The notes beneath the pieces were generated by a model. It saw only the letters and a list, made by a program, of their open reading frames with translations. It ran no database searches and was not told where the DNA came from. Position numbers and translations under genes: made by a program. Source: Hymenobacter norwichensis DSM 15439 (lineage in GTDB: Bacteria > Bacteroidota > Bacteroidia > Cytophagales > Hymenobacteraceae). Taken from it: a stretch of 64,000 bases of DNA. Position 1 is the stretch's first letter; every line of letters begins with the position of its first letter. The DNA lies in contig NZ_ATVL01000008.1 of assembly GCF_000420705.1 (NCBI RefSeq), forward strand, positions 310,001 to 374,000. Direction: 5' to 3'. Positions 1-7,760 of the stretch are shown in pieces.

Positions 1-377
1 CCGGTTCGCAGCACAACGTAGTGCCGGACCGCTGCACGTTTGTAGTAGACGTGCGCACCAATGAACTGTATTCCAATGAGGAAGTGGTGCAGCTCGTGCG
101 GGAGCATGTCGGGGCCGACGTGACGCCGCGTTCCACCCACCTCAACTCGTCGCGCATTGCCCTCACGCACCCGCTGGTGCAGCGCGGGCTGGCCCTGGGG
201 CGGCGTACGTTCGGCTCGGCCACGCTGTCGGACCAGAGCATGATGCCCTTCCATACCGTGAAAGTTGGCCCCGGCGACTCGGCCCGTTCTCACACGCCCA
301 ACGAGTACATATTGCTCAGCGAAATTCGGGCGGGCATCCGGGGGTACGTAGCTTTACTAGATGGGCTACAGCTATAG
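1..377 (+). CDS. M20-family deacetylase, C-terminal part (ArgE-like), cut by window edge
   Basis: The reading frame is already open at the window edge (codons in phase with base 3) and ends at a TAG at 375-377, so only the last ~124 residues are seen. The piece carries features of the M20 zinc peptidase C-terminal half: GSQHNVVPD near the start (return to the catalytic domain) and a histidine in SHTPNEYI near the end. In this family the enzyme removes the acetyl group from acetylornithine, or from acetylcitrulline in many Bacteroidota, in arginine synthesis. argH follows 161 bases downstream on the same strand, which supports an arginine role. The substrate cannot be decided from this fragment, and the start and zinc ligands lie outside the window. 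Confidence 0.8.
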   Translation, partial: GSQHNVVPDRCTFVVDVRTNELYSNEEVVQLVREHVGADVTPRSTHLNSSRIALTHPLVQRGLALGRRTFGSATLSDQSMMPFHTVKVGPGDSARSHTPNEYILLSEIRAGIRGYVALLDGLQL

Positions 378-397
378 AATACTAGAAACTAGTTCCC

Positions 398-504
398 CTC
401 AGATGAGGAGGGGTTAGGGGTGGTTGACCAATCGTTGAACGATAACTAGCGCTAGTTTCTAATTCTAATATTTATCAACCACTTCTAGCCCCTCCTCAGC
501 TGAG
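398..504. repeat. Imperfect inverted repeat, CTCCTCAG family
   Basis: Arms at 398-427 and 475-504 match at 26 of 30 positions when one is reverse-complemented. Each arm also holds a small internal palindrome (CTCAGCTGAG type). The arms are separated by 47 bases that include a second small palindrome (CGTTGAACG). It fills the argE-like/argH gap. This looks like a dispersed intergenic palindrome; there is no T-tract that would make it an obvious terminator. Confidence 0.75.
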
Positions 505-538
505 GAAGAGGATTAGATGTTAGCTTAAATTCAAACAC

Positions 539-1843
539 ATGAAAATCTGGGAGAAAGGCATTGCTGTCGATAAGAAAATAGAACAGTTCACGGTAGGCCG
601 TGACCGGGAGCTGGACGGTTATTTAGCGCGGTTCGACGTGCAGGCTTCTCAAGCGCAGGCGGCCATGCTGGCGTCGGTAGGCTTGATTTCCAAGCAGGAA
701 AACACCCAGCTGCAACAAGGTCTCACGGAGCTAGCTGCCCAGATAGAAGCTGGCACGTTCACCATCGATGAGGGCTTCGAGGACGTGCACTCCAAGATTG
801 AGTATTACCTGACCGAGAAGTTCGGCGACGCAGGCAAGAAAATCCACACCGCCCGCTCCCGCAACGACCAAGTGCTGACGGCCATCCAGCTCTTCCTGAA
901 AGACTACACCGAGCAAGCTGCCGCACAAATTATGGCCTTGGTGGATGTGCTGCTGGCAAAAGCCGAAACCCACCAAGCCGACCTAATGCCCGGCTACACC
1001 CACTTTCAGGCGGCCATGCCCAGCAGCTTTGGCTTGTGGTTTTCAGCCTACGCCGAGCACCTGCTGCTAGACCTGGCCCTCCTAGAAGCCGCCCACACCG
1101 TAGCCGACCAAAACCCGCTGGGTTCGGGCGCCGGCTTCGGCAGTAGCTTCCCCATAGACCGGCAACTTACCACCCAACAAATGGGCTTCAGCAATCTAGC
1201 AGTTAGCTCGGTGGGTGCCCAGATGCTACGCGGCAAAACGGAAAAAACTGTGGCGTTTGCACTAGCAGGCGTAGCAGCTACCCTCTCGAAGTTGGCGTAC
1301 GATTTGGTGCTTTACAACAGCCAGGACCTGGCGTTTGTGGAGCTTCCAGCGGCTTTCACCACGGGCTCCAGCATCATGCCACACAAGAAAAACCCCGACG
1401 TGTTTGAGCTAGTGCGGGCCCGCTGCAACGCCCTGCAAGGTTTGCCGACCACCATCATGCTGGCTACCAACAACCTGCCCAGTGGCTACCACCGTGACTT
1501 TCAGATCCTAAAGGAAATCCTGTTCGAGCCGATGATGCAGTTCCTCGACATCCTCGACATCCTGCTGTTCGCGCTGCCCCAACTAAAGATCAAGCCCGAT
1601 CTGCTGAACCAAGCGAAGTACGACGGCATCTTCTCGGTGGAGAACATCAACCAGCTCATTCAGGCGGGCGTGCCGTTCCGGGAGGCGTATGTACAAGTGG
1701 GTCAGGCCGTAGACCAGGGCCGCTACGTACCGCGCCGCGAGTTTCATACCACTCACCTAGGCAGCGTACACAACCTGGGCCTGGCCGAGATTCGGGAGAA
1801 AGTAGCGCGGGTGCGGCAGGCTAGCAAGGTACTGCAAGGGTAG
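539..1843 (+). CDS. argH: Argininosuccinate lyase
   Basis: Cytosolic enzyme of the last arginine-synthesis step, splitting argininosuccinate into arginine and fumarate. The 434-residue product has the fumarase/aspartase-superfamily signature GSSIMPHKKNPD around residue 280, the conserved early motif TARSRNDQV near residue 104, and GYTHFQAAMP near 153. It is slightly shorter than typical bacterial ArgH (about 460), consistent with a trimmed C-terminus as in other Bacteroidota. The ATG at 539 is the first start and gives the expected N-terminus. It follows an ArgE-like gene; a palindromic repeat lies between them, so co-transcription is possible but not shown. Confidence 0.97.
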   Translation: MKIWEKGIAVDKKIEQFTVGRDRELDGYLARFDVQASQAQAAMLASVGLISKQENTQLQQGLTELAAQIEAGTFTIDEGFEDVHSKIEYYLTEKFGDAGKKIHTARSRNDQVLTAIQLFLKDYTEQAAAQIMALVDVLLAKAETHQADLMPGYTHFQAAMPSSFGLWFSAYAEHLLLDLALLEAAHTVADQNPLGSGAGFGSSFPIDRQLTTQQMGFSNLAVSSVGAQMLRGKTEKTVAFALAGVAATLSKLAYDLVLYNSQDLAFVELPAAFTTGSSIMPHKKNPDVFELVRARCNALQGLPTTIMLATNNLPSGYHRDFQILKEILFEPMMQFLDILDILLFALPQLKIKPDLLNQAKYDGIFSVENINQLIQAGVPFREAYVQVGQAVDQGRYVPRREFHTTHLGSVHNLGLAEIREKVARVRQASKVLQG

Positions 1844-1873
1844 AGCACAACATTGAGCCGAAGCAATACGCGT

Positions 1874-1921
1874 AACAGAGGCTTGGGATTGTAGATTCAA
1901 CTATATTCTCAAGCCTCTGTT
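1874..1921 (+). terminator. Hairpin downstream of argH
   Basis: A perfect 12-bp inverted repeat (AACAGAGGCTTG at 1874-1885 against 1910-1921) with a 24-base loop begins 31 bases after the argH stop. There is no long T-tract after it, so it may be an RNA 3'-end hairpin or a weak terminator. Confidence 0.5.
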
Positions 1922-2214
1922 GCATTTGCAGCCTACTGGTAAGTTATGGTGACTACTCTATAGAGTCGAGAGGTCGGCATGAACAGTTTTTATGCATGTA
2001 CGGCCTGCCTCCATAACATTGACCACAGTTATGCGTGGCCTTTATATTCAGCTGAATAGTCGCTGCTTAACCTCAGCTTTGAAAAATATTTTTTATAGCC
2101 ATTAAAACACAATCTCACGCTTCACTTTAATTATCAACAAGTTACAATTTATTCACTAATGAAAGTAAGTATACACTCACAAAATATTAGTGAGCTAACA
2201 CTTACTAGTTAAAA

Positions 2215-2222
2215 TACTTTTG
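2215..2222 (+). promoter_or_regulatory. Perfect -7 box (TACTTTTG)
   Basis: TACTTTTG matches the Bacteroidota sigma-70 -7 consensus TAnnTTTG at every fixed position and sits at the end of a 150-base AT-rich stretch. No clear -33 TTG was found at the usual 19-21 base spacing. It would start a transcript near 2228. Confidence 0.45.
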
Positions 2223-2227
2223 TAATA

Positions 2228-2430
2228 TTGCTCTCGTTATCAGCTAATGAATCCCCCCCATCAGCTGATAACCAATTCCCACGCTCCGTTTATGCAGGTG
2301 CCGACCCCACCCCGCCTGTAAAACCTTCGGATATGGGGCAGCTAGTTCAGTCCAGCTGTTCCGCAGATATTCGAATCCAAGTAGCCGGCCGCTTCGAACC
2401 ACTTCGAGGCGACCGGCTTCTGCTTTATAG
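2228..2430 (+). ncRNA. Candidate structured small RNA (unidentified)
   Basis: Directly after a perfect -7 box the sequence folds into successive hairpins: TTATCAGCT (2237-2245) with 2263-2271; CAGG/CCTG about 2295-2320; CAGCT/AGCTG about 2339-2358; and a near-perfect 16-bp stem at 2383-2398 with 2403-2418, closed by a 4-base loop and followed by a T-rich run (TTCTGCTTTAT). That last stem could be the terminator. I do not recognise a known RNA family (it did not fit SRP RNA, tmRNA, RNase P or a tRNA). The alternative is that the last stem only terminates the convergent minus-strand gene at 2467. Confidence 0.35.
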
Positions 2431-2466
2431 ACAATTTAAGCCAAGCCTTATATAGCCCTATTTTAA

Positions 2467-2658
2467 CTACTCTCGCTTATCAAGGCGGTTGGCGAATTTC
2501 CAGACTACCAGCACGCCGGCAATAAACTGAATGGCCAGCCCCAACAGAATCAGCCAGTCGCTGCCAGGGTAGTGCTGCGTTTTGAAGAGAGCCGCCATTA
2601 GCACCAGGGCCACTCCAATCAGGAGCAGGGTAATCAATAAACGATAAGAAAGCTTCAT
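2467..2658 (-). CDS. Small two-helix membrane protein, GldL-like
   Basis: 63-residue protein with two hydrophobic segments (about residues 6-25 and 35-54) separated by a short polar loop holding HYPGSDW. The arrangement, including ALFKxxHxPG before a second helix, resembles the N-terminal membrane part of GldL, the type IX secretion motor protein, but the large cytoplasmic domain is absent. Such mini-proteins are common in Bacteroidota and have no established function. It ends in charged RLDKRE. The start ATG at 2658 fits the first hydrophobic segment. It converges with the candidate RNA unit and diverges from the TonB-domain gene. Confidence 0.65.
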   Translation of the reverse strand: MKLSYRLLITLLLIGVALVLMAALFKTQHYPGSDWLILLGLAIQFIAGVLVVWKFANRLDKRE

Positions 2659-2809
2659 AAAGGTGCTGTGGCGGCAGAATCAGAATTGAATATGCAAGGA
2701 TACGGGTGGCAAACCGCATTGTTTAACTTAAGTCGTCCGGAACACATTGGCTTGGGAGGCAACAGTAGCTACCGGGCTACCGCCGGAGTGCCGTATCTTG
2801 CGGGCCGCT

Positions 2810-3760
2810 ATGTTTCGTATTCTGTTTCTCCTCATCTGCCTGTTAGGCAACTCTTCCATTAGTCGAGCGCAGAACCAGACCGTTCCACCTGATTCCAGCC
2901 GCAACAAGTCTTATCGGTATGAGGAAACCATGCCCGTGTTTCCGGGTGGACCGTCGGCACTGCTGAAGTTTCTTTCCGACAGTATGCGCTACCCCAAGTC
3001 GGCGCTACGCGACCAAGTGCAGGGCAAAGTGTTTATATCGTTCCTGGTGAATCCGGAAGGCCGCACCACCGACATCAAGGTAAAACAAGGTGTACGGGCC
3101 GACCTCGACGCGGAAGCCCTACGGGTAGCACAGCGCCTAACTCGAATTCAGTGGCAGCCGGGCACACAAAACCGGCGTCCCGTTACAGTATCGTACACTG
3201 TGCCACTCACGTTCAGCATCAATAACGGCCCCGGTGGCTTAGCCGCCGATTCGCTCGATCAATTGTCGATTCCGACGTTTCTGCTACCGGTAGCTACCTG
3301 GACCGCCAGCCGGGGGCCGCTGCCTGCTGATAAAGGACTAATATATGGTAGTTGCATCCAACGCCTGGGGTTTAGCAGCGGCGGGCTTCCGCAACATGTA
3401 CTGCTTGTCAATCTTACCACTTACAAAATATTGCGGCTGATAGTAAAGCCGACCATGAAAAGTCGCAAAGAGAATGAGTTCTGCGTGACACTACCAGCCG
3501 GCTCCTACGCGCTATACCAGTATTATTACAGCTATGGCAACGACGAGCTACGCAAACCTACTAACCAAGCAGGCCCTATAGCTGCCACCCGCTATATACT
3601 CACAGTACAAGCCGGGCAGCTGAATTACGTAGGCACCTGGGATTTCAGCGTGCCGCAGCAACCCAGCTTCCGGCCTGACGAAACCGCCCTTCAGGAGCGT
3701 ATCAACCCAACCTACCGGAAACTCGGCTTCGCCGATGCGGTGCTAGCAGTGCCCAAGTAG
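2810..3760 (+). CDS. Secreted TonB C-terminal-domain protein
   Basis: 316 residues from the ATG at 2810, chosen because it begins directly with a signal peptide (MFRILFLLICLLG, predicted cleavage after SRA); the longer frame from 2747 adds unrelated residues. Residues about 45-150 form a TonB C-terminal domain: PVFPGGPSALLKFL, MRYPKSA, VQGKVFISFLVNPEG, TVPLTFSI. The remaining ~165 residues, rich in Tyr, Thr and Pro, match nothing I recognise. There is no proline-rich spacer or separate membrane anchor, so it may not energise a receptor as classic TonB does; proteins of this kind in Bacteroidota are often periplasmic. A weak -7 match (TATCTTGC, 2794-2801) lies only 8 bases before the ATG. Confidence 0.75.
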   Translation: MFRILFLLICLLGNSSISRAQNQTVPPDSSRNKSYRYEETMPVFPGGPSALLKFLSDSMRYPKSALRDQVQGKVFISFLVNPEGRTTDIKVKQGVRADLDAEALRVAQRLTRIQWQPGTQNRRPVTVSYTVPLTFSINNGPGGLAADSLDQLSIPTFLLPVATWTASRGPLPADKGLIYGSCIQRLGFSSGGLPQHVLLVNLTTYKILRLIVKPTMKSRKENEFCVTLPAGSYALYQYYYSYGNDELRKPTNQAGPIAATRYILTVQAGQLNYVGTWDFSVPQQPSFRPDETALQERINPTYRKLGFADAVLAVPK

Positions 3761-3770
3761 AATTGCACTC

Positions 3771-3816
3771 ACACAAGAACGCCCCGAAACCGCATGGCTT
3801 CGGGGCGTTCTTGTGT
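3771..3816. terminator. Bidirectional terminator, 18-bp perfect stem
   Basis: The arms 3771-3788 and 3799-3816 are perfectly complementary with a 10-base loop and have a GC-rich core (CGCCCCGAA). It lies between the convergent TonB-domain gene and lpdA and can serve both. Confidence 0.85.
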
Positions 3817-3841
3817 ATAGCAACTGAAAACTACGGCGGCC

Positions 3842-5236
3842 TTACAAGTGAATTACTTCACCGTAGGCGGCGGCGGCGGCTTCCATCACGGCTTCGCTCA
3901 TAGTCGGGTGCGGGTGCACCGACTTGATGATTTCGTGGCCAGTAGTTTCCAGCTTGCGGGCTACCACTACTTCGGCAATCATTTCAGTTACGTTGGAACC
4001 TATCATGTGGGCACCCAACCACTCGCCGTACTTCTTGTCGAAGATAACTTTCACGAAGCCATCTTTCACACCACCAGCAGAAGCTTTGCCGGAGGCCGAG
4101 AAGGGGAATTTGCCTACCAGAACGTCGTAGCCTTGCTTTTTGGCTTCAGCTTCAGTAAGACCCACCGAGGCAATTTCCGGGGTAGCGTAGGTGCAGCCAG
4201 GAATGTTCTGGTAATTGAGCGGCTCAGGATTGTGGCCCGTAATCTTCTCAACACAGATAATGCCTTCGGCCGACGCAACGTGCGCCAGGGCCGGACCAGG
4301 TACAATGTCGCCGATGGCGTAGATACCGGGCACGTTGGTCTGGTAGTAATCGTCTACGATAACGCGGCCTTTCTCTACCTTGATGCCTAGCTCTTCCAAG
4401 CCGATGTTCTCCAGGTTGGTGCTCACGCCTACGGCGCTCAGTACCACGTCGCAGGCAATTTGCTGTTCGCCTTTCTCGGTTTTGATGGTTACGTTGCAGC
4501 CGTCGCCGGCGGTGTCTACTTTGGTTACCTCGGCGCTGGTTAGCACGTTGATGCCCATTTTCTTGAACGACTTCTCCATCTGGCGCGACACTTCCTCGTC
4601 CTCTACGGGCACGATGCGAGGCAAATATTCTACTACCGTCACCTCCGAGCCCATGGCGCGGTAGAAGTAGGCAAACTCAACGCCGATGGCACCCGAACCC
4701 ACCACCACAAGGCGCTTGGGCTGCGTTTCGAGGCTCATGGCTTTGCGGTAGCCAATGATTTTCTTGTCGTCGATGGGCAAGTTGGGCAGCTGACGGGCGC
4801 GCGCACCCGTGGCCAGAATGATATGCTTGGCTTCTACCGTGTCCTTGGTGCCGTCAGCTTTGGTTAGCTCCACTTTGCCGGGAGCCAGCAACTTGCCGGT
4901 GCCCATAATGGCGTCAATCTTGTTCTTTTTGAACAGGAAGTTGATGCCCTTGCTCATGCCATCAGCTACCCCGCGGCTGCGGTTGACCACGGCGTTGAAA
5001 TCGAAACTTACGCCCTCGGCCTTCAGGCCATAATCACTGGCGTGGTTGAGGTATTCAAACACCTGAGCACTTTTGAGCAAGGCTTTGGTGGGAATGCAGC
5101 CCCAGTTGAGGCAGATGCCGCCGAGGGATTCCCGCTCGATGACGCCAACTTTCAGACCAAGCTGGGAGGCGCGGATGGCGGCTACGTAGCCGCCCGGCCC
5201 AGAGCCGACCACGACCAGGTCGTATTGCAATGCCAT
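3842..5236 (-). CDS. lpdA: Dihydrolipoyl dehydrogenase (E3)
   Basis: FAD-dependent disulfide oxidoreductase that reoxidises the lipoyl arms of 2-oxoacid dehydrogenases and the glycine cleavage complex with NAD+. The 464-residue product shows the FAD motif GSGPGGY (residues 11-17), the redox disulfide in CLNWGC (Cys42/Cys47), the NAD motif GSGAIGVEF, and the C-terminal HPHPTMSE with the catalytic His. The start at 5236 (MALQYDLVV) is preferred over an upstream frame start that would add 19 residues with no family match. No E1/E2 gene is adjacent. A good promoter lies 69 bases upstream. Confidence 0.97.
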   Translation of the reverse strand: MALQYDLVVVGSGPGGYVAAIRASQLGLKVGVIERESLGGICLNWGCIPTKALLKSAQVFEYLNHASDYGLKAEGVSFDFNAVVNRSRGVADGMSKGINFLFKKNKIDAIMGTGKLLAPGKVELTKADGTKDTVEAKHIILATGARARQLPNLPIDDKKIIGYRKAMSLETQPKRLVVVGSGAIGVEFAYFYRAMGSEVTVVEYLPRIVPVEDEEVSRQMEKSFKKMGINVLTSAEVTKVDTAGDGCNVTIKTEKGEQQIACDVVLSAVGVSTNLENIGLEELGIKVEKGRVIVDDYYQTNVPGIYAIGDIVPGPALAHVASAEGIICVEKITGHNPEPLNYQNIPGCTYATPEIASVGLTEAEAKKQGYDVLVGKFPFSASGKASAGGVKDGFVKVIFDKKYGEWLGAHMIGSNVTEMIAEVVVARKLETTGHEIIKSVHPHPTMSEAVMEAAAAAYGEVIHL

Positions 5237-5551
5237 AGTGTATTCAGGTTGAAGGTGAGAATATAGATACCCGCCGCCGGCCGGAGTTGCCATCCAGGGG
5301 TCGGCAAAGATAGGCAGGCGGCGCGTCTCCTCAACAGCTTACTACCGCTGGTAATTCCCGGCAGCGGACCTGTGGCAGCCGAAGCCGCGCTACACCCCGT
5401 ATAAAGCCTAGTTTGAAGCCATACGCAGGCCTATAGCCACTTTCACCGGATTAGTACGTATAACATATCGTAGCAAAATCTGGTGGTTTTCATTGAAATC
5501 CGTATCTTCTACGCTCCGTTCTCCCTCCCACTCGCGCCCCTTTGCTCTGTT
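5237..5551. other. Divergent intergenic region lpdA / TPR gene
   Basis: 315 bases between divergent genes. It contains the lpdA promoter. Nothing else distinctive was seen except a partial -7 match (TATCTTCT near 5504) pointing toward the TPR gene. Confidence 0.6.
5305..5334 (-). promoter_or_regulatory. lpdA promoter, TTG-N19-TATCTTTG
   Basis: On the minus strand TTG (5334-5332) is followed after 19 bases by TATCTTTG (5312-5305), which matches both elements and spacing of the Bacteroidota primary-sigma promoter. It gives a 5' leader of about 60 bases. Confidence 0.7.
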
Positions 5552-6259
5552 ATGGTTCGCCATCTGTTACTCCTCCTCTCTGCTGCTGGCCTTGTGTTGA
5601 CTTGCACGCAGTGTGCTACCTCTGAAAAAGAAAGATTAACCCCTGCCTCACAGCGGGCGTTTCGGTTGGAGCGGGCGGCTCCACTGGTAATGCCGGATAC
5701 CACGCCGCTGGTTACGGCGAGTACTGCACTAGCTACCACTGCCACGGAAACCGGCCTTCCAGAGGAGACTGACTACCGCGCTACGGCTCCCGAGGCAGTA
5801 GCAGTTAGCGCCCCTGCCGACGTGCGAGGCCTACTAGCTCGTGCCAAAGCCAGAAGCCACGTGAAAGAGTACAGCACGGCCATTGCGTACCTGAACATGG
5901 CGCTCCGCTTTGCCCCTACCAATGCCGATGCGTATTACCAGCGCGGCCTGACCCGGCTGAAGCTCAAGCAGTATCCTGCCGCCATTACCGATTTCACCAA
6001 GGCCACGCAGTATAATCCGCAGTGCAAGGAAGCGTATTTCGGGCGCGGCGTGGCCCGGATGCAGACCCTCAACTTCCGGGCAGCTATTCCTGACTTTACG
6101 GCTGCTATCAACCTAGATACTGAGTTTGCCGACGCCTACGAATACCGGGGTATCAGCCACGCTTCCCTTAATAAGCCCACAGAAGCCAAAGCCGATTTGG
6201 CGAAAGCTTTTTCGCTCAATCCCGAAGCCGAAAAAAGCCTACGCCGCTACTTGGAGTAA
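5552..6259 (+). CDS. Secreted or lipid-anchored TPR protein
   Basis: 235 residues from the ATG at 5552, chosen because MVRHLLLLLSAAGLVL is a signal sequence; the longer frame from 5483 adds 23 residues with no such role. Two cysteines (LTCTQCAT) close the hydrophobic segment and could be a non-canonical lipobox. A Thr/Ala-rich linker (to about residue 90) leads into three tetratricopeptide repeats, about residues 100-230, e.g. AIAYLNMALRFAPTNADAYYQRG and DFTKATQYNPQCKEAYFGRG. TPRs mediate protein-protein contacts; the partner is unknown. It stands alone between two minus-strand genes. Confidence 0.75.
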   Translation: MVRHLLLLLSAAGLVLTCTQCATSEKERLTPASQRAFRLERAAPLVMPDTTPLVTASTALATTATETGLPEETDYRATAPEAVAVSAPADVRGLLARAKARSHVKEYSTAIAYLNMALRFAPTNADAYYQRGLTRLKLKQYPAAITDFTKATQYNPQCKEAYFGRGVARMQTLNFRAAIPDFTAAINLDTEFADAYEYRGISHASLNKPTEAKADLAKAFSLNPEAEKSLRRYLE

Positions 6260-6338
6260 CGGCAGAAAGCTGCGGCATAATGCAAAAACGGAGTGAGTAT
6301 TAGGCAAAGCATTCACGTTGCCAATCCAAAGCTTAGTG

Positions 6339-7583
6339 TTACTTACTGCCTACTAGCAGCTTGAAGTAGAAGCTAGGTTTGCGTAGCCGTTCGCGCATAT
6401 CAATGTCCAGAAACATCATCGACAGCGTTTCGGCAATGGTGGGGTTGTTAGCGGCGCGGTTGGCAATGAAGTTGAACAGCCACGGATAATTGAGCAGCCG
6501 CTGCATCACGCGGCTCAGACGTAGTTCCTGGCCGAGGCGTTTGTACACGGCTTTGTCATAACCACTCAGAAATTGCGGGGTAAACTGTTGCGCAGCCAAG
6601 GCCCGGCCGGCCCAGTCGGCGGCGTGGCGGCCCGATACCATGGCGTGGCTGATTCCTTCGCCGCTAAACGGGTCGATGAGGGAGGCGGCGTCGCCGAGGA
6701 GCAAGTAGTTGGGGCCGGAGAGCTGGCGGCGCTTCGAGCCTAGCGGCAGGCCGAAGCCGCGCACCGGCCCAAGCCGTTCGGCTGTGGCAAACCGGTCTTT
6801 CAAGGCGGGGTGCGTAACCAGCATTTCCGCTAGCCGCTCCCGCAGGTTTACTTTCCGCTTGGATACAGCTTCGGTGAGCATGCCCACGCCCACATTGGCC
6901 TCGCCATTAGGCAGCGGAAATACCCACAAGTAGCCGGGCAGAAAGTCCTGAATAAAATGCAACTCGATGAAGTTATCGGGGTGCAGGCCGGTTACGCCGC
7001 TATAATAGGCCCGTAGTCCGGCGCAGTGGTGGGCCGGCTCCAGGGCGTGGCCGCCAATCTGCCGGGCAAACGCGGATTGAGCGCCGTTGGCTATTAGCAG
7101 CAACTTTGCCAGCGCCACAGGTGCCCCCGCGGCGTCTTTAAGTAGCCAGCGGCCGTCGGGCTGCTGTTCGTGCTGGCTGATGTCCACTCCTTCGCGCAGC
7201 TCGATTTCGGGGCGGCGGCGCACTTCTTCAATCAGGAAATTATCGAAGTCGATGCGCTTGCTGATGTGGCCGGCGGCGGCATCAACGCTTGGGTTGTAAC
7301 GGGGCTTGAACGGCACCGATAAGCGGCGGCCGTTGGGGGCGTAGAAGTCGATGCCCCACGAAGGCAGCTGCATGGGCGCGGCTTCCAATTGGGCTGGCAA
7401 ATCGGCCCCGATCCGGCGCAGCTCGGCCAGCACTTTCCCGCTGAGGGCATCACCGCACACTTTGTCGCGGGGGAATGTGGCGCGGTCGAGGAGCAGGCAG
7501 GGCTGGCCGGCATTGGCGAGGTGCAGCGCGGCCGTAGCGCCACCGGGCCCGGCTCCCAGAATACAGATATCGGTTTCAAGCAT
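6339..7583 (-). CDS. Geranylgeranyl-reductase-family FAD oxidoreductase
   Basis: 414-residue flavoprotein of the p-hydroxybenzoate hydroxylase fold. Visible motifs are the N-terminal GAGPGGATAALHLA (FAD dinucleotide fold, residue 10 on), the family motif FPRDKVCGDALSG near residue 38, and the second FAD motif LLGDAASLIDPFSGEGI near residue 290. The geranylgeranyl reductase group saturates isoprenoid chains of lipids or quinones, and other members act on carotenoids or secondary metabolites, so the substrate is open. It diverges from fabG across a palindrome-bearing gap. The start ATG at 7583 sits directly before the FAD fold. Confidence 0.8.
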   Translation of the reverse strand: MLETDICILGAGPGGATAALHLANAGQPCLLLDRATFPRDKVCGDALSGKVLAELRRIGADLPAQLEAAPMQLPSWGIDFYAPNGRRLSVPFKPRYNPSVDAAAGHISKRIDFDNFLIEEVRRRPEIELREGVDISQHEQQPDGRWLLKDAAGAPVALAKLLLIANGAQSAFARQIGGHALEPAHHCAGLRAYYSGVTGLHPDNFIELHFIQDFLPGYLWVFPLPNGEANVGVGMLTEAVSKRKVNLRERLAEMLVTHPALKDRFATAERLGPVRGFGLPLGSKRRQLSGPNYLLLGDAASLIDPFSGEGISHAMVSGRHAADWAGRALAAQQFTPQFLSGYDKAVYKRLGQELRLSRVMQRLLNYPWLFNFIANRAANNPTIAETLSMMFLDIDMRERLRKPSFYFKLLVGSK

Positions 7584-7590
7584 GTTTTTC

Positions 7591-7740
7591 GAGCTATTAG
7601 CTGCTGGCTGCTAGCCGTTAGCTTCCGGCTGATGTAAAACGCGGCGCAAGCTACGGCAAAGCACCCAACCAAAGGGCGCTAGGTAGTGGCTGGTGCTACC
7701 TGCAAAAAAGCTAACGGCCAGTAGCCAACAGCTAATAGCC
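7591..7740. repeat. Inverted repeat, GCTATTAGCTG family
   Basis: Arms 7591-7624 and 7708-7740 pair at about 28 of 33 positions. The repeated unit is AGCT-rich (GGCTATTAGCTG then GGCTACTGG then CCGTTAGCTT). It lies between the divergent flavoprotein and fabG genes, and its right arm ends about 20 bases before the fabG start. It is a dispersed-repeat candidate rather than a terminator. Confidence 0.7.
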
Positions 7741-7748
7741 TGTTTTAC

Positions 7749-7756
7749 TACCTTCG
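7749..7756 (+). promoter_or_regulatory. -7-like box abutting fabG start
   Basis: TACCTTCG matches TAnnTTTG at 7 of 8 positions and ends 4 bases before the fabG ATG. If used, the fabG mRNA would start at or next to its start codon. Confidence 0.4.
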
Positions 7757-7760
7757 TCCC

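Larger units (their letters stand above)
1844..2466. other. Gene-poor, AT-rich gap after argH
   Basis: 623 bases without a convincing protein gene. 1844-1930 holds the argH hairpin. 2060-2225 is strikingly AT-rich and contains small palindromes (CTCAC...GTGAG near 2177-2194). 2215-2430 looks like a separate transcription unit, described as a candidate RNA. An open frame at 2228-2455 beginning with TTG has no recognisable protein features. Confidence 0.6.

Noticed and set aside
2340..2400. TTCGAATCC resembling a tRNA T-loop
   Set aside because: No matching T-stem, acceptor stem or anticodon arm at the right distances.
2228..2455. 75-codon open frame starting with TTG after a perfect -7 box
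   Set aside because: Composition is irregular, no hydrophobic or domain pattern, and the stretch is better explained by RNA stem-loops; kept only as part of the candidate RNA.
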